This document shows, in pieces, positions 49,905 through 57,680 of a stretch of 64,000 nucleotides of DNA; the stretch's first letter is position 1, and each line of letters starts with the position of its first letter. The position numbers were made by a program, and so were the translations under genes. The DNA lies in contig DYYG01000039.1 of NCBI GenBank assembly GCA_020741775.1, positions 1 through 64,000 of the forward strand, in the 5' to 3' direction. Source of the stretch: Methylorubrum populi (lineage in GTDB: Bacteria > Pseudomonadota > Alphaproteobacteria > Rhizobiales > Beijerinckiaceae). The notes beneath the pieces were generated by a model that saw only the letters and a list, made by a program, of their open reading frames with translations, ran no database searches and was not told where the DNA came from.

Positions 49905-52847
49905 TCAGGCCGCCTGGATCTGGCACAGGGTCGCCTTCGGCTCCTGCATGCCCGTCACGGGATCGAAGCCGTAGGTGGTCACGGTGTTCACGCTCTCGCC
50001 GAGCACGACCGGGTCGGTGCCCTTCGGGTAGAAGTCGCGCATGTCCTTGCCCTGGTACCAGCCGGAGAAGTGGAACGGCATGAAGGCCACACCCTTGCCG
50101 ACACGGTCGGTCACCAGCGCCTTCACCTTGGTCTTGGAGCTGTTCTCAGGGCCGGTCACCCAGACCCACTGACCGTCCTTGATGCCGCGCTCGGCCGCAT
50201 CCCCGGTGTTGATCTCGACGAACATGTCCTGCTGCAATTCGGCGAGCCAGGGGTTCGACCGGGTCTCCTCGCCGCCGCCCTCGTACTCGACCAGACGGCC
50301 GGAGGTGAGGATGATCGGGAAGTCCTTGGCGACGCCGCGATCCACCACCGATTTCTGCACGGTGAAGCCGATATTCGGCATGCGCAGCTGCCGCTCGTCG
50401 GGCCGGGTCGGGTATTTCGCCACGAGGTCGGGCCGGGGCGAGTAGATCGGCTCGCGGTGGACCGGCACCGGGTCGGGCAGGTTCCAGGCATTGGCCCGGG
50501 CCTTGCCGTTGCCGAAGGGCGAGACGCCGTGGTCGAGGCAGACCCGCTGGATGCCGCCCGAGAGGTCGGTCGCCCAGCTCACGGTATCCGGCTTCTCACC
50601 GCCGATCTTGAGGATCGTGGCGAGCTCGTCCGCCGTCAGGTCCTTGTCCCAGCCGAGCTTCTTGAACACCCCGAAGGTGAATTCGGGATAGCCATCGGTC
50701 AGGTCCGAGTCCTTGGAGTAGGAATCCTCGGCGAGCAGGGTCTGGCCGTTTCGCTCGGTGCCGAAGCGGGCGCGGAAGCCGCCGCCGCCATCCTTCACGT
50801 GCAGGGACGTGTTGTAGAGGATCGCCGAGCCGGGATGGCGGATCTCCGGCTTGCCCCAGCACGGCCAGGGCAGGCCGTAATAATCGCCGCCGACCTCCGG
50901 GTCGTCCTTCGGCGCGCGCAGGGTCACGAGGTCGAACTTGTGCTGGTTGCGCATATGCGCCTTCAGCCGCTCGGGGCTCTGGCCGCAATAGCCGGTCGAC
51001 CAGCCGCCGCGGTTGATTTCCCGCAGGATATCCTCCGCCTCGGGGACGCCGTCGACGACCTTGATGTTCTTGCAGAGCTTGTCGGCGAAGCCGAGCTTCT
51101 CCGCGAGGCGGTAGAGCACCTCGTAGTCGTTCTTCGACTCGAAGGCCGGCTTCACGATCTGCTCGCCCCACTGGATCGAGCGGTTCGAGGCCGTGCGCGA
51201 GCCGTCCATCTCCAGGGAGGTGCAGATCGGCAGCAGGTAGGTGTTGTCCTGCCGGGCATCGAGGGCGGCGAAGGTGGTCGGGTGCGGGTCGGCGACGACC
51301 AGCAGCTCCAGCTTGTTCATGCCCTCGATGGCCTCGGGCATGCGGGTGACGGTGTTGCCGCCATGCCCGAACACCATGAAGGCCTTGACCGGACTTCTCT
51401 GGTCGATCTGCTCCGGCGGCAGGTTCACAGCATCGAACCAGCGGGTCGAGGTGATGCCGGGCGCCTCCATGTTCTCCTTGCGGGTGCGGGCCTTGCGGCC
51501 GGCACTCGCCGGAACTTCGTCGAAGCGCGATTGCAGCCACTCGTAGGGCACGTCCCAGACGCGGGCCCAATGCCGCCAGCCGCCCTCGACCAGGCCGTAA
51601 TAGAGCGGCAGCGAGGTGACATCGAGGCCGAGATCGGTGGCGCCCTGCACGTTGGTGTGGCCGCGGAAGATGTTGGCGCCGGTGCCGGGCTTGCCGACAT
51701 TGCCGGTGGCCAGACACAGGATGCAGAGCGCCCGCACATTGGCCGTGCCGACCGTGTGCTGGGTCGCGCCCATGCACCAGATCAGGGTGGCGGGCTTCTC
51801 CTTGGCGAACTTCTCCGCCACGCGGCGGAGCTGCTCGCCGGGCACGCCGGAGACGCGCTCGACTTCGTCGGGCGTCCACTTGGCGACTTCCTTGCGCACG
51901 TCGTCCATGGCGTAGACGCGCTGGCGGATGAACTCCTTGTCCTCCCAGCCATTCTGGAAGATGTGCCAGAGGATGCCCCACACCACCGGGATGTCGGTGC
52001 CGGAGCGGATGCGCACATATTCGGTGGCGTGCGCGGCGGTGCGGGTGAAGCGCGGATCGATGACGATCATGTTGGCGCGGTTGATCTCCTTGCCCGACAG
52101 CACGTGCTGCATGGAGATCGGGTGCGCCTCGGCCGGGTTGCCGCCGAGGATGATCATCGTCTTGGCGTTGCGGATGTCGTTGTAGGAATTGGTCTGGGCG
52201 CCGTAGCCCCAGGTGTTGGCCACGCCCGCCACGGTGGTCGAGTGGCAGATGCGCGCCTGATGGTCGATCGAGTTCGTGCCCCAGAGGGCAGCGAACTTGC
52301 GCATCAGGTAGGAGGCCTCGTTGGTGAACTTGGCCGAGCCGAGCCAGTAGACCGAATCCGCGCCGTTCTTCTCGCGGATCGCGGTGAGCTTGGTCCCGAT
52401 CTCCTCGTAAGCCTGATCCCAGGAGATCCGCTTCCACTGCCCGCCTTCGAGCTTCATCGGATATTTGAGACGCCGATCCGACGAGACGAGCTCACGGATG
52501 GCCGCGCCCTTGGCACAATGCGTGCCGCGGTTGATCGGGCTCGCCCAGGACGGCTCCTGCCCGACCCAGACGCCGTTGACGACCTCGGCCGTCACGGTGC
52601 AGCCCACCGAGCAGTGGGTGCAGACGTTCTTCTTGATCACCGTATCCGGCCCGACCGCCGAGGAGCCGGCGGCCTGCGCCTTGCGCACGGCGCCGAGCTG
52701 GATCGTGCCGGCGGCGGCCAATGCCCCGGCGGTGAGGCCGGATTTCCGCAGGAAGGCACGGCGGTCGAGAACCCCCGCGGCGAGGCCGGCGGCCACGGCC
52801 TGGTGCTTGGTGCGAGCAGCCTCGCCGCTCTTGCGCTTGATCAGCAT
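49905..52847 (-). CDS. Formate dehydrogenase catalytic (alpha) subunit, Mo/W-bis-MGD
   Basis: The 980-residue enzyme oxidises formate to CO2 in the periplasm. A twin-arginine signal is present (DRRAFLRKSGLTAGALAAAG). The proximal 4Fe-4S cluster is bound by Cys76, Cys79, Cys83 and Cys111. Cys201 in HQARICHSTTVAG is the metal ligand in place of selenocysteine, so translation is ordinary. The C-terminal molydopterin-binding domain is complete. In M. extorquens three-subunit FDH3 has this layout, so that assignment is likely (fdh3A). Whether Mo or W is used cannot be read here. Confidence 0.95.
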   Translation of the reverse strand: MLIKRKSGEAARTKHQAVAAGLAAGVLDRRAFLRKSGLTAGALAAAGTIQLGAVRKAQAAGSSAVGPDTVIKKNVCTHCSVGCTVTAEVVNGVWVGQEPSWASPINRGTHCAKGAAIRELVSSDRRLKYPMKLEGGQWKRISWDQAYEEIGTKLTAIREKNGADSVYWLGSAKFTNEASYLMRKFAALWGTNSIDHQARICHSTTVAGVANTWGYGAQTNSYNDIRNAKTMIILGGNPAEAHPISMQHVLSGKEINRANMIVIDPRFTRTAAHATEYVRIRSGTDIPVVWGILWHIFQNGWEDKEFIRQRVYAMDDVRKEVAKWTPDEVERVSGVPGEQLRRVAEKFAKEKPATLIWCMGATQHTVGTANVRALCILCLATGNVGKPGTGANIFRGHTNVQGATDLGLDVTSLPLYYGLVEGGWRHWARVWDVPYEWLQSRFDEVPASAGRKARTRKENMEAPGITSTRWFDAVNLPPEQIDQRSPVKAFMVFGHGGNTVTRMPEAIEGMNKLELLVVADPHPTTFAALDARQDNTYLLPICTSLEMDGSRTASNRSIQWGEQIVKPAFESKNDYEVLYRLAEKLGFADKLCKNIKVVDGVPEAEDILREINRGGWSTGYCGQSPERLKAHMRNQHKFDLVTLRAPKDDPEVGGDYYGLPWPCWGKPEIRHPGSAILYNTSLHVKDGGGGFRARFGTERNGQTLLAEDSYSKDSDLTDGYPEFTFGVFKKLGWDKDLTADELATILKIGGEKPDTVSWATDLSGGIQRVCLDHGVSPFGNGKARANAWNLPDPVPVHREPIYSPRPDLVAKYPTRPDERQLRMPNIGFTVQKSVVDRGVAKDFPIILTSGRLVEYEGGGEETRSNPWLAELQQDMFVEINTGDAAERGIKDGQWVWVTGPENSSKTKVKALVTDRVGKGVAFMPFHFSGWYQGKDMRDFYPKGTDPVVLGESVNTVTTYGFDPVTGMQEPKATLCQIQAA

Positions 52848-52854
52848 GGCAGCC

Positions 52855-53103
52855 TCACTTCGGTCCGGTGGAAGCCGGGTCGGTGTTCTTCTTGAGGGTC
52901 TCGTAGCCGTTGGTGCGGTAGAACGCCTTCACGTGGTCGCTCTCGCGGTAACGGCTCCGGGTTTCGTCGTTGCCCGGATCGTAGGCCTGCGCCTCGGTCG
53001 CCCCCATCGGCGAGGCGACGGCCGCCGCGGCGGCGACCGTGCTGCCGCCGAGCGCCCGGAAGAACTGGCGACGACCGAGCGTCTTCGGATCCTGTCGCAT
53101 CAC
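52855..53103 (-). CDS. Formate dehydrogenase-region Tat-target protein (FdhX-like)
   Basis: An 82-residue protein with a twin-arginine signal (GRRQFFRALGGSTVAAAAAV) and a short mature part containing NDETRSRYRESDHVKAFYRT and NGYETLKK. This matches the small Tat-exported family found upstream of many periplasmic formate dehydrogenase genes. Its role is unclear. It may travel with, or help export and assemble, the enzyme. It ends 7 bases before the catalytic gene, so the two are translated together. Confidence 0.88.
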   Translation of the reverse strand: MMRQDPKTLGRRQFFRALGGSTVAAAAAVASPMGATEAQAYDPGNDETRSRYRESDHVKAFYRTNGYETLKKNTDPASTGPK

Positions 53104-53176
53104 CCTCGTCTCCTCCGGCGGTTGCCTCTGTCACGGCAACTCGCCTCGATCCGGTTTGTCACGTTGGAGAAAGCCT

Positions 53177-53812
53177 TCAGCCTTCCATGGCGAAGGCTTC
53201 CGCCTCGATCTCGATGAAAGCGCGGCCGAGCCCCCCGACCGCGCGGTAGAAACGACCCGCCTTGGCGGTCTCCAGATCCGCGAAGAAGCGGCCGGCCCAG
53301 GGCTCGATATGTCGGGCGAAGAAGCGGACCTGCAGGCCGGCCTCCGCCTCGAACCGCCCTGCCGCGAGCCCGGCCATCACTTCGAGGAGGATCGCGAGAT
53401 GATCCTCCGGCTCGCTCATCGCCGCGTCGCGCTCGATGCCGAGCGCGGCGAAATCCTCGCGCACCCGGGCGAGCGGGCGCTCGTTGAGGAAGCCGGTGAG
53501 ATAGTAGGAGGCGTAAGGGAGCAGCTCGCCGCGGCCGACGCCGATGAACAGGGCGAAGAACTCACGCTCGATGGCGGTGACGTCGCTGTCGGCGGCGGCT
53601 TGGGCCAGGGCCGCGACCTGCCGGCCGAGCGCACCTTCACCGTCCTTCAGGCCGGACAGGGCCGCGAGCAGATCGGGCCCCGGTGCCCGCCCGAGCAGGA
53701 CCGCGAGCAGATCGTATTGCTGGGCGCGCAGCAGATCGATCTCGTCGGGGGCGCCGACGAACCCGGACACCTCGTCTCCCGAAAGTGCCATCACCGACGC
53801 AACCGAACCCAT
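53177..53812 (-). CDS. TorD/DmsD-like chaperone for formate dehydrogenase
   Basis: An all-helical 211-residue protein of the TorD family of redox-enzyme maturation proteins. I choose ATG 53812 with GAGGG 5 bases upstream. Landmarks: LLRAQQYDLLAVLLGRAPGP, EREFFALFIGVGRGELLPYA SYYLTG, and the FFARHIEPWAGRFFADLE segment. It would bind the Tat signal of the catalytic subunit and hold it for cofactor insertion. It lies between DUF3306 and the Tat-target gene. Confidence 0.88.
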   Translation of the reverse strand: MGSVASVMALSGDEVSGFVGAPDEIDLLRAQQYDLLAVLLGRAPGPDLLAALSGLKDGEGALGRQVAALAQAAADSDVTAIEREFFALFIGVGRGELLPYASYYLTGFLNERPLARVREDFAALGIERDAAMSEPEDHLAILLEVMAGLAAGRFEAEAGLQVRFFARHIEPWAGRFFADLETAKAGRFYRAVGGLGRAFIEIEAEAFAMEG

Positions 53813-53900
53813 CGTCACCCTCGGGCCCGCATGCAGGACCGGCTTGTTTGGATCGATAATAAAAAGCGTTTCGCTCTGCCGCAATCTAAAAGCGCGCGAA

Positions 53901-54647
53901 CTAGCTTGGCATTGCCCCGCCATGGCGCCGCAGGCGCGGCGTCATCGGGGCCGTCTGCACAGCCTGAGGTCGCGCCTCGACGGTCGCCTGCGCCGGAGCG
54001 TGCGAGGGGATGGGCGAAGGGGCAAGCGAAGAGGCAAGCAACGGGGCAGGTGGAGGCTGTGTCGCCTCGCCGTTCGCCGGGAGCGGGTCCGCTTCCAGGG
54101 CGGCCGTGGCGCCGGCTTCGGCCGGACGATCCGGGGGCGGTGCGTTCGGTGCCTCGCCCTCCGTAAGACTCTCTTCCTCGACTTTCGGGGGAACGCCCTC
54201 GACGATCCGCCTCAGCATCGCCGCGACGTCGTCGGTCGGCAGCAGCGGGCCCATGCCCGGCACGCCGCCCGGCATGTTCCAGTCATAGGCGTATTCCCGC
54301 GCCTCGCTGACGAAGTCGCGGATCGCCGGATCGAGCGACCACATCCGCCGGAGAGCGGCGTTGCGCAGGGCCGTCGGCACGCCGGTCTGCAGGAAATCCG
54401 ACAGGCCGCTCTCCGCCGTCAGGGCATCGAGGGAGGGCAGCCGCGCAAGGAGCTCATCCAGCTCCGGCGTCGATGCGGTCTCGGCACCGGCCTGCAGGGG
54501 CAGGACGCTCTCGCCGGTCGCCTGCCCCGGCGCGGGCAACGCCTCCGGCCCGGCGGCCTCGGCGGGGCCGGCCGGCGGTCCGGTCCGCTCGGCGGTGCGG
54601 ACGGCCTCCTTGCGGCGCGCCCAGCGGGAGAGGAAGCCGTCGCTCAT
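53901..54647 (-). CDS. DUF3306 protein of formate dehydrogenase operon
   Basis: A 248-residue protein with the DUF3306 start FLSRWARRKEAVR and core LRRMWSLDPAIRDFVSEARE, then YAYDWNMPGGVPGMGPL. The C-terminal third is disordered and proline-rich. There is no signal or membrane helix. It overlaps the DUF3305 gene by 4 bases, and the two families are found together next to formate dehydrogenases in many proteobacteria. The function is unknown. A role in assembly or maturation is inferred only from linkage. Confidence 0.87.
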   Translation of the reverse strand: MSDGFLSRWARRKEAVRTAERTGPPAGPAEAAGPEALPAPGQATGESVLPLQAGAETASTPELDELLARLPSLDALTAESGLSDFLQTGVPTALRNAALRRMWSLDPAIRDFVSEAREYAYDWNMPGGVPGMGPLLPTDDVAAMLRRIVEGVPPKVEEESLTEGEAPNAPPPDRPAEAGATAALEADPLPANGEATQPPPAPLLASSLAPSPIPSHAPAQATVEARPQAVQTAPMTPRLRRHGGAMPS

Positions 54648-55150
54648 TCCGGCTTGCCCTGGCTTCCGGGAGTGCGGCGGGCCAGGGCCTCCGGGTCGGC
54701 GCGGTCGCGCTTGCGCTTCTCGAACTTCCGCTCGATGTGGAAGGCCTCGAAGAAGGCCAGCAGCTTGGCCTGCACCTCCGGCGGCATCGGCACCGCCTCG
54801 ACGATCTCACCGATGCCCTCGGCCATCGATTCGCCCTCGTAGGGGTCCGCCGTCACGCTCGCGACCTCGTAGGTGTCCTCGGCGCGGCTGTGCAGCGTGA
54901 CCCAGAGCGAGGGCCGCCCGGAGACGAGGTTGTCGCGGTAATGCGCGGTCTCGGCGATGTGCAGCCGGACCTCGTGGGCGCCGGCATAGAAGATCGCCTC
55001 GTCCTCCGTCTCGGACAGGCGGGTCCAGGGCTCGGCCTGCGCGGCGGCGGGCAGGGCCGCGACCGGCAACCAGGCATGGCTCGCCCAGGGGCCCTTCAGG
55101 CGGCGGCGCGCCACCAGGATGCCGACTTCGAAACGGTCTTCCGGCGTCAT
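54644..55150 (-). CDS. DUF3305 protein of formate dehydrogenase operon
   Basis: A 168-residue soluble protein starting MTPEDRFEVGILVARRRLKG. The DUF3305 core is PWASHAWLPVAALPAAA, then DEAIFYAGAHEVRLHIAETA HYRDNL and SRPSLWV-like sequence. A basic C-terminus (KFEKRKRDRADPE) follows. It is a beta-rich domain with a helical end. It overlaps DUF3306 by 4 bases and lies 8 bases after DUF6352. The role is unknown; it is inferred to act in formate dehydrogenase biogenesis with its neighbours. Confidence 0.87.
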   Translation of the reverse strand: MTPEDRFEVGILVARRRLKGPWASHAWLPVAALPAAAQAEPWTRLSETEDEAIFYAGAHEVRLHIAETAHYRDNLVSGRPSLWVTLHSRAEDTYEVASVTADPYEGESMAEGIGEIVEAVPMPPEVQAKLLAFFEAFHIERKFEKRKRDRADPEALARRTPGSQGKPE

Positions 55151-55158
55151 GCGCAACC

Positions 55159-56169
55159 TCACGCGGCGGCCCGGTCGGAGGCCAGCGGCAATCCGACAAC
55201 GAGGTTCTGGGGTTTGAGCTGCACGGTCTTGTCCGGTGTCATGGCGAGCAGGAGATAGACCGGGCGCTCGCCCACCCGCGGATCGACGCGGGCGGGATCG
55301 GCGAAGGTGAGGCCGTAGACCGCGATCACCCGCTCGCGGGCGGCCTCGTCCAGGGGCTCGCCGCGCCAGAGGGCGTTGCCGATCCGCGTCCCCTCGGCAT
55401 CGAGCCCGACGAACCAGCGCCAATCGGGATCCTCCAACCGGTCGAGGGGCGTCACGGTCACCTCGGCGTTGAGGAGATGGCGCACGAAGGCCTCGATCGC
55501 CCGCGCCAGCCCCTCGCGGCTGCGCGCGCTGGAGCCGAGATTGAGCGCCATGGAGAAGGCGTCGGAGCGGCTCCAATAGGTCCAGGCCGTCTCCTCGGTC
55601 AGCACGTCGAGCTCGCTCGCCGCCTCCTTGCCCAGCATCGCGACGAGGGGCGAGAGCGGCGCCCCGCCCTCGCGCGCCGCGATCACCTCGGCATCGGCCA
55701 GCAGCACCGCCCCTTCGTGCAGGCTGACCCGCTGCGGGCGGAAGAACAGTTCGGCGGCCCGCAGCACGAACGGGTCGTCGCAGCCGTCGAGGGCGTTGCG
55801 GAGGATCAGGTGGACGAGCTGGGTCAGGAACAGGCCCGGCACGCCCTGCAGGCCGCCCCGCACCAGGGCGAGATAGGCCGCCTCGACGGAGCGGGCGGCG
55901 AGCAGCCGGTCGCGGAAGGCGAGCATCACCTCCCAGTTCTCGCGGGCATCCGCGTCGGCGAGTCCGGCGATCTCCGCGGGGGAGACCGGCCGGCGCGGCG
56001 CGGCGAGGAGGCCGGCATGCAGCGCCCGCTCGGCGGCGCAGGCCTCCTCCGGCGGCACCAGTTCCGGCCGGGCGAGATAGGCGAGGATCAGCTCGTCGGT
56101 GACGGCGAGGCCGCCGCCCTCCGTGCGCTGTGTGAGGTGATGGCCGCTCGATACCCAGAACTCGGTCAT
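55159..56169 (-). CDS. DUF6352 protein of formate dehydrogenase operon
   Basis: A 336-residue, mostly helical protein with the DUF6352 pattern: TEFWVSSGHHLTQRTEGGGL, VTDELILAYLARPELVPPEE, ACAAERALHAGLLAAPRRPV, and a central AELFFRPQRVSLHEGAVLLA. There is no signal peptide or membrane segment, so it is cytoplasmic. The function is unknown. Its start overlaps the stop of the DUF6505 gene by 4 bases. Its constant place in this operon type points to cofactor handling or assembly. Confidence 0.83.
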   Translation of the reverse strand: MTEFWVSSGHHLTQRTEGGGLAVTDELILAYLARPELVPPEEACAAERALHAGLLAAPRRPVSPAEIAGLADADARENWEVMLAFRDRLLAARSVEAAYLALVRGGLQGVPGLFLTQLVHLILRNALDGCDDPFVLRAAELFFRPQRVSLHEGAVLLADAEVIAAREGGAPLSPLVAMLGKEAASELDVLTEETAWTYWSRSDAFSMALNLGSSARSREGLARAIEAFVRHLLNAEVTVTPLDRLEDPDWRWFVGLDAEGTRIGNALWRGEPLDEAARERVIAVYGLTFADPARVDPRVGERPVYLLLAMTPDKTVQLKPQNLVVGLPLASDRAAA

Positions 56170-56732
56170 GGTCTCTCCGTCCCGGTGGAGGCGCCGCTCA
56201 CGAGGCCGACGAGGTCGGCCTGCTCCTCCGGCCCGTCCTCATCGGTCTCGACGAAGTGGAAGGCGCGCCCGTGCAGCGGGTCGGCGCCCGGTGGCCGTTG
56301 GTGCAAGGTGCGGAACTCTTCCGCGATCTCCCCGTCCCGCGCGCTGCGATGCATCGCGATAACGCTGCCGACCGGCAGGTTGCACAGGGAGGCGGCCACC
56401 GCGATCTCCTCCCGCGCGGCGGCGCGGGCGGCCTCGCGATCCGGCGCGCCGAAGCGTTCGTGGATGTGGCGGGCGAGATCCTCGACGGCCTCCTCCCGCT
56501 CCGCCTCGCTCGCCTCGCTGACCACCACGAGGGTGGAGAAGCCGAGGGAGCGCACGCCGACGAAGCCGGAGCGGAAGGCCGCCCTCTCCTTCCCCGCCAG
56601 GGCGGAGAGGTCGGCATCGAAAAACAGGAACGAACCCGTCACCGCCCACTCGCCGGGCTCGGCGGCAGGCGCGAAGACGAAGGTGTCGGAGGGGTCGAGC
56701 CGGAGGGTGCGCGGCAGCTTGATCGGACTCAC
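56166..56732 (-). CDS. DUF6505 protein of formate dehydrogenase operon
   Basis: A 188-residue protein. Landmarks are LPRTLRLDPSDTFVFAPAAE, PGEWAVTGSFLFFDADLSAL, then AGKERAAFRSGFVGVRSLGF. A helical C-terminal half contains NLPVGSVIAMHRSARDGEIA. It is cytoplasmic and acidic. It has no known activity. It overlaps the genes on both sides by 4 bases (ATGA), so dosage with the biotin/lipoate-ligase-like protein and DUF6352 is tightly linked. Confidence 0.82.
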   Translation of the reverse strand: MSPIKLPRTLRLDPSDTFVFAPAAEPGEWAVTGSFLFFDADLSALAGKERAAFRSGFVGVRSLGFSTLVVVSEASEAEREEAVEDLARHIHERFGAPDREAARAAAREEIAVAASLCNLPVGSVIAMHRSARDGEIAEEFRTLHQRPPGADPLHGRAFHFVETDEDGPEEQADLVGLVSGASTGTERP

Positions 56733-57493
56733 AGACGCACCGTCCCGGTCGCCGGGTCGCGCCAGCCGGGCGCAATCAGGGCCGGCAGCAGCCTCAGGGT
56801 TTCGCCGCGGCCCTCGGCATCGGTCAGCCGCGCATCCCCGGCCTCATCGACGCTCGCCCGCGTCCCCGGCGGCAGGACGAGGCGCGCCAGATAGCGCCCG
56901 GCCGAGCGAGTGAAGCCGTCCTCGCTCCAGATCTCGAAGGCCTTGGTGAGGTGGCGGGCGAAGCTCTCGACCAGGGGCTCGCGCAGCGCCGCCGGAAACC
57001 CCTCCTCCTCAAGCGAGGTCGAATCCGGCGTCAGGCCGGGATCGCCCGCCTCCCGCTTCGAGGCGATCAGCATCGCCGAGAACACGAGCCAGTCCGGCAC
57101 GTCGCCCTCGGCGCAATCCTGCGGCCAGTGCAGGGTGCCGCCGCCGAGACGGGCGCCGTTGAAGGTCAGGGTATCGGGCCACAGGAAGCTCACCGGGATT
57201 TCCGGCGGCCCAAAACTGCCGACCGCGTCGGCCAGGGCCTGCATGCCGACGAAGATGGCGCGGCGCGCGGTGGCGAGCGGCTCGGCCGGCGCCAGCACCA
57301 CCGCGAAGGCGATCAGGTCCTCACGCTCCTCCACGAGCAGCGTGCCCGCCTCCGCGTCACCCGCCCGGGCGAGCCGGCAGGCTTGCCGGGCCGCATCCCC
57401 GGGCGTCGCGACGGTGAGCCCGGTGAAGGCCGGCGGCAGGAGCAGGGGCGCGGGACGGAGGCCGGACGGTTCGGCGGGGGACGGCAGGGTCAT
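56729..57493 (-). CDS. Biotin/lipoate A/B ligase-fold protein, first gene of formate dehydrogenase operon
   Basis: A 254-residue protein of the biotin/lipoate ligase-like group. The N-terminal half shows LLLPPAFTGLTVATPGDAAR then GTLLVEEREDLIAFAVVLAP. FLWPDTLTFNGARLGGGTLH corresponds to the ligand-loop region, and a small C-terminal domain follows. The RGGG-type ATP loop of true ligases is not conserved. There is no lipoyl or biotinyl acceptor nearby, so it may do a different acyl- or nucleotidyl-transfer. I start at ATG 57493. It heads the ten-gene operon and shares a 187-base divergent promoter region with the ferredoxin-like gene. Confidence 0.78.
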   Translation of the reverse strand: MTLPSPAEPSGLRPAPLLLPPAFTGLTVATPGDAARQACRLARAGDAEAGTLLVEEREDLIAFAVVLAPAEPLATARRAIFVGMQALADAVGSFGPPEIPVSFLWPDTLTFNGARLGGGTLHWPQDCAEGDVPDWLVFSAMLIASKREAGDPGLTPDSTSLEEEGFPAALREPLVESFARHLTKAFEIWSEDGFTRSAGRYLARLVLPPGTRASVDEAGDARLTDAEGRGETLRLLPALIAPGWRDPATGTVRL

Positions 57494-57511
57494 CGGGCGA
57501 AGGTCATGAGG

Positions 57512-57573
57512 CGAGGATTTTGGGGCGAGAATTTTGGGGCGGGGTCGCGATCTCGAACCGGGCTCGAACCGGG
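57512..57573. promoter_or_regulatory. Two tandem direct-repeat pairs in divergent formate dehydrogenase promoter region
   Basis: CGAGGATTTTGGGG (57512-57525) is followed at once by CGAGAATTTTGGGG (57526-57539). Then CTCGAACCGGG occurs twice back to back (57552-57562 and 57563-57573). A TATAT box lies near 57610. Head-to-tail repeats between divergent operons are typical of binding sites for a dedicated regulator. Confidence 0.55.
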
Positions 57574-57680
57574 CGCCTGCGCCCGCATGTCCGTTCGTAG
57601 TTTTGAATGATACGAGTATATGGAAGTCGGATCCCCGCGCGAAGGGGCCCTCCCCCGCACCCATCGTCTCAGGTTCAATC

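Noticed and set aside
49713..52895. 1060-residue plus-strand frame opposite the formate dehydrogenase catalytic gene
   Set aside because: Antisense artefact of a high-GC coding gene; no start signal, no recognisable motif.
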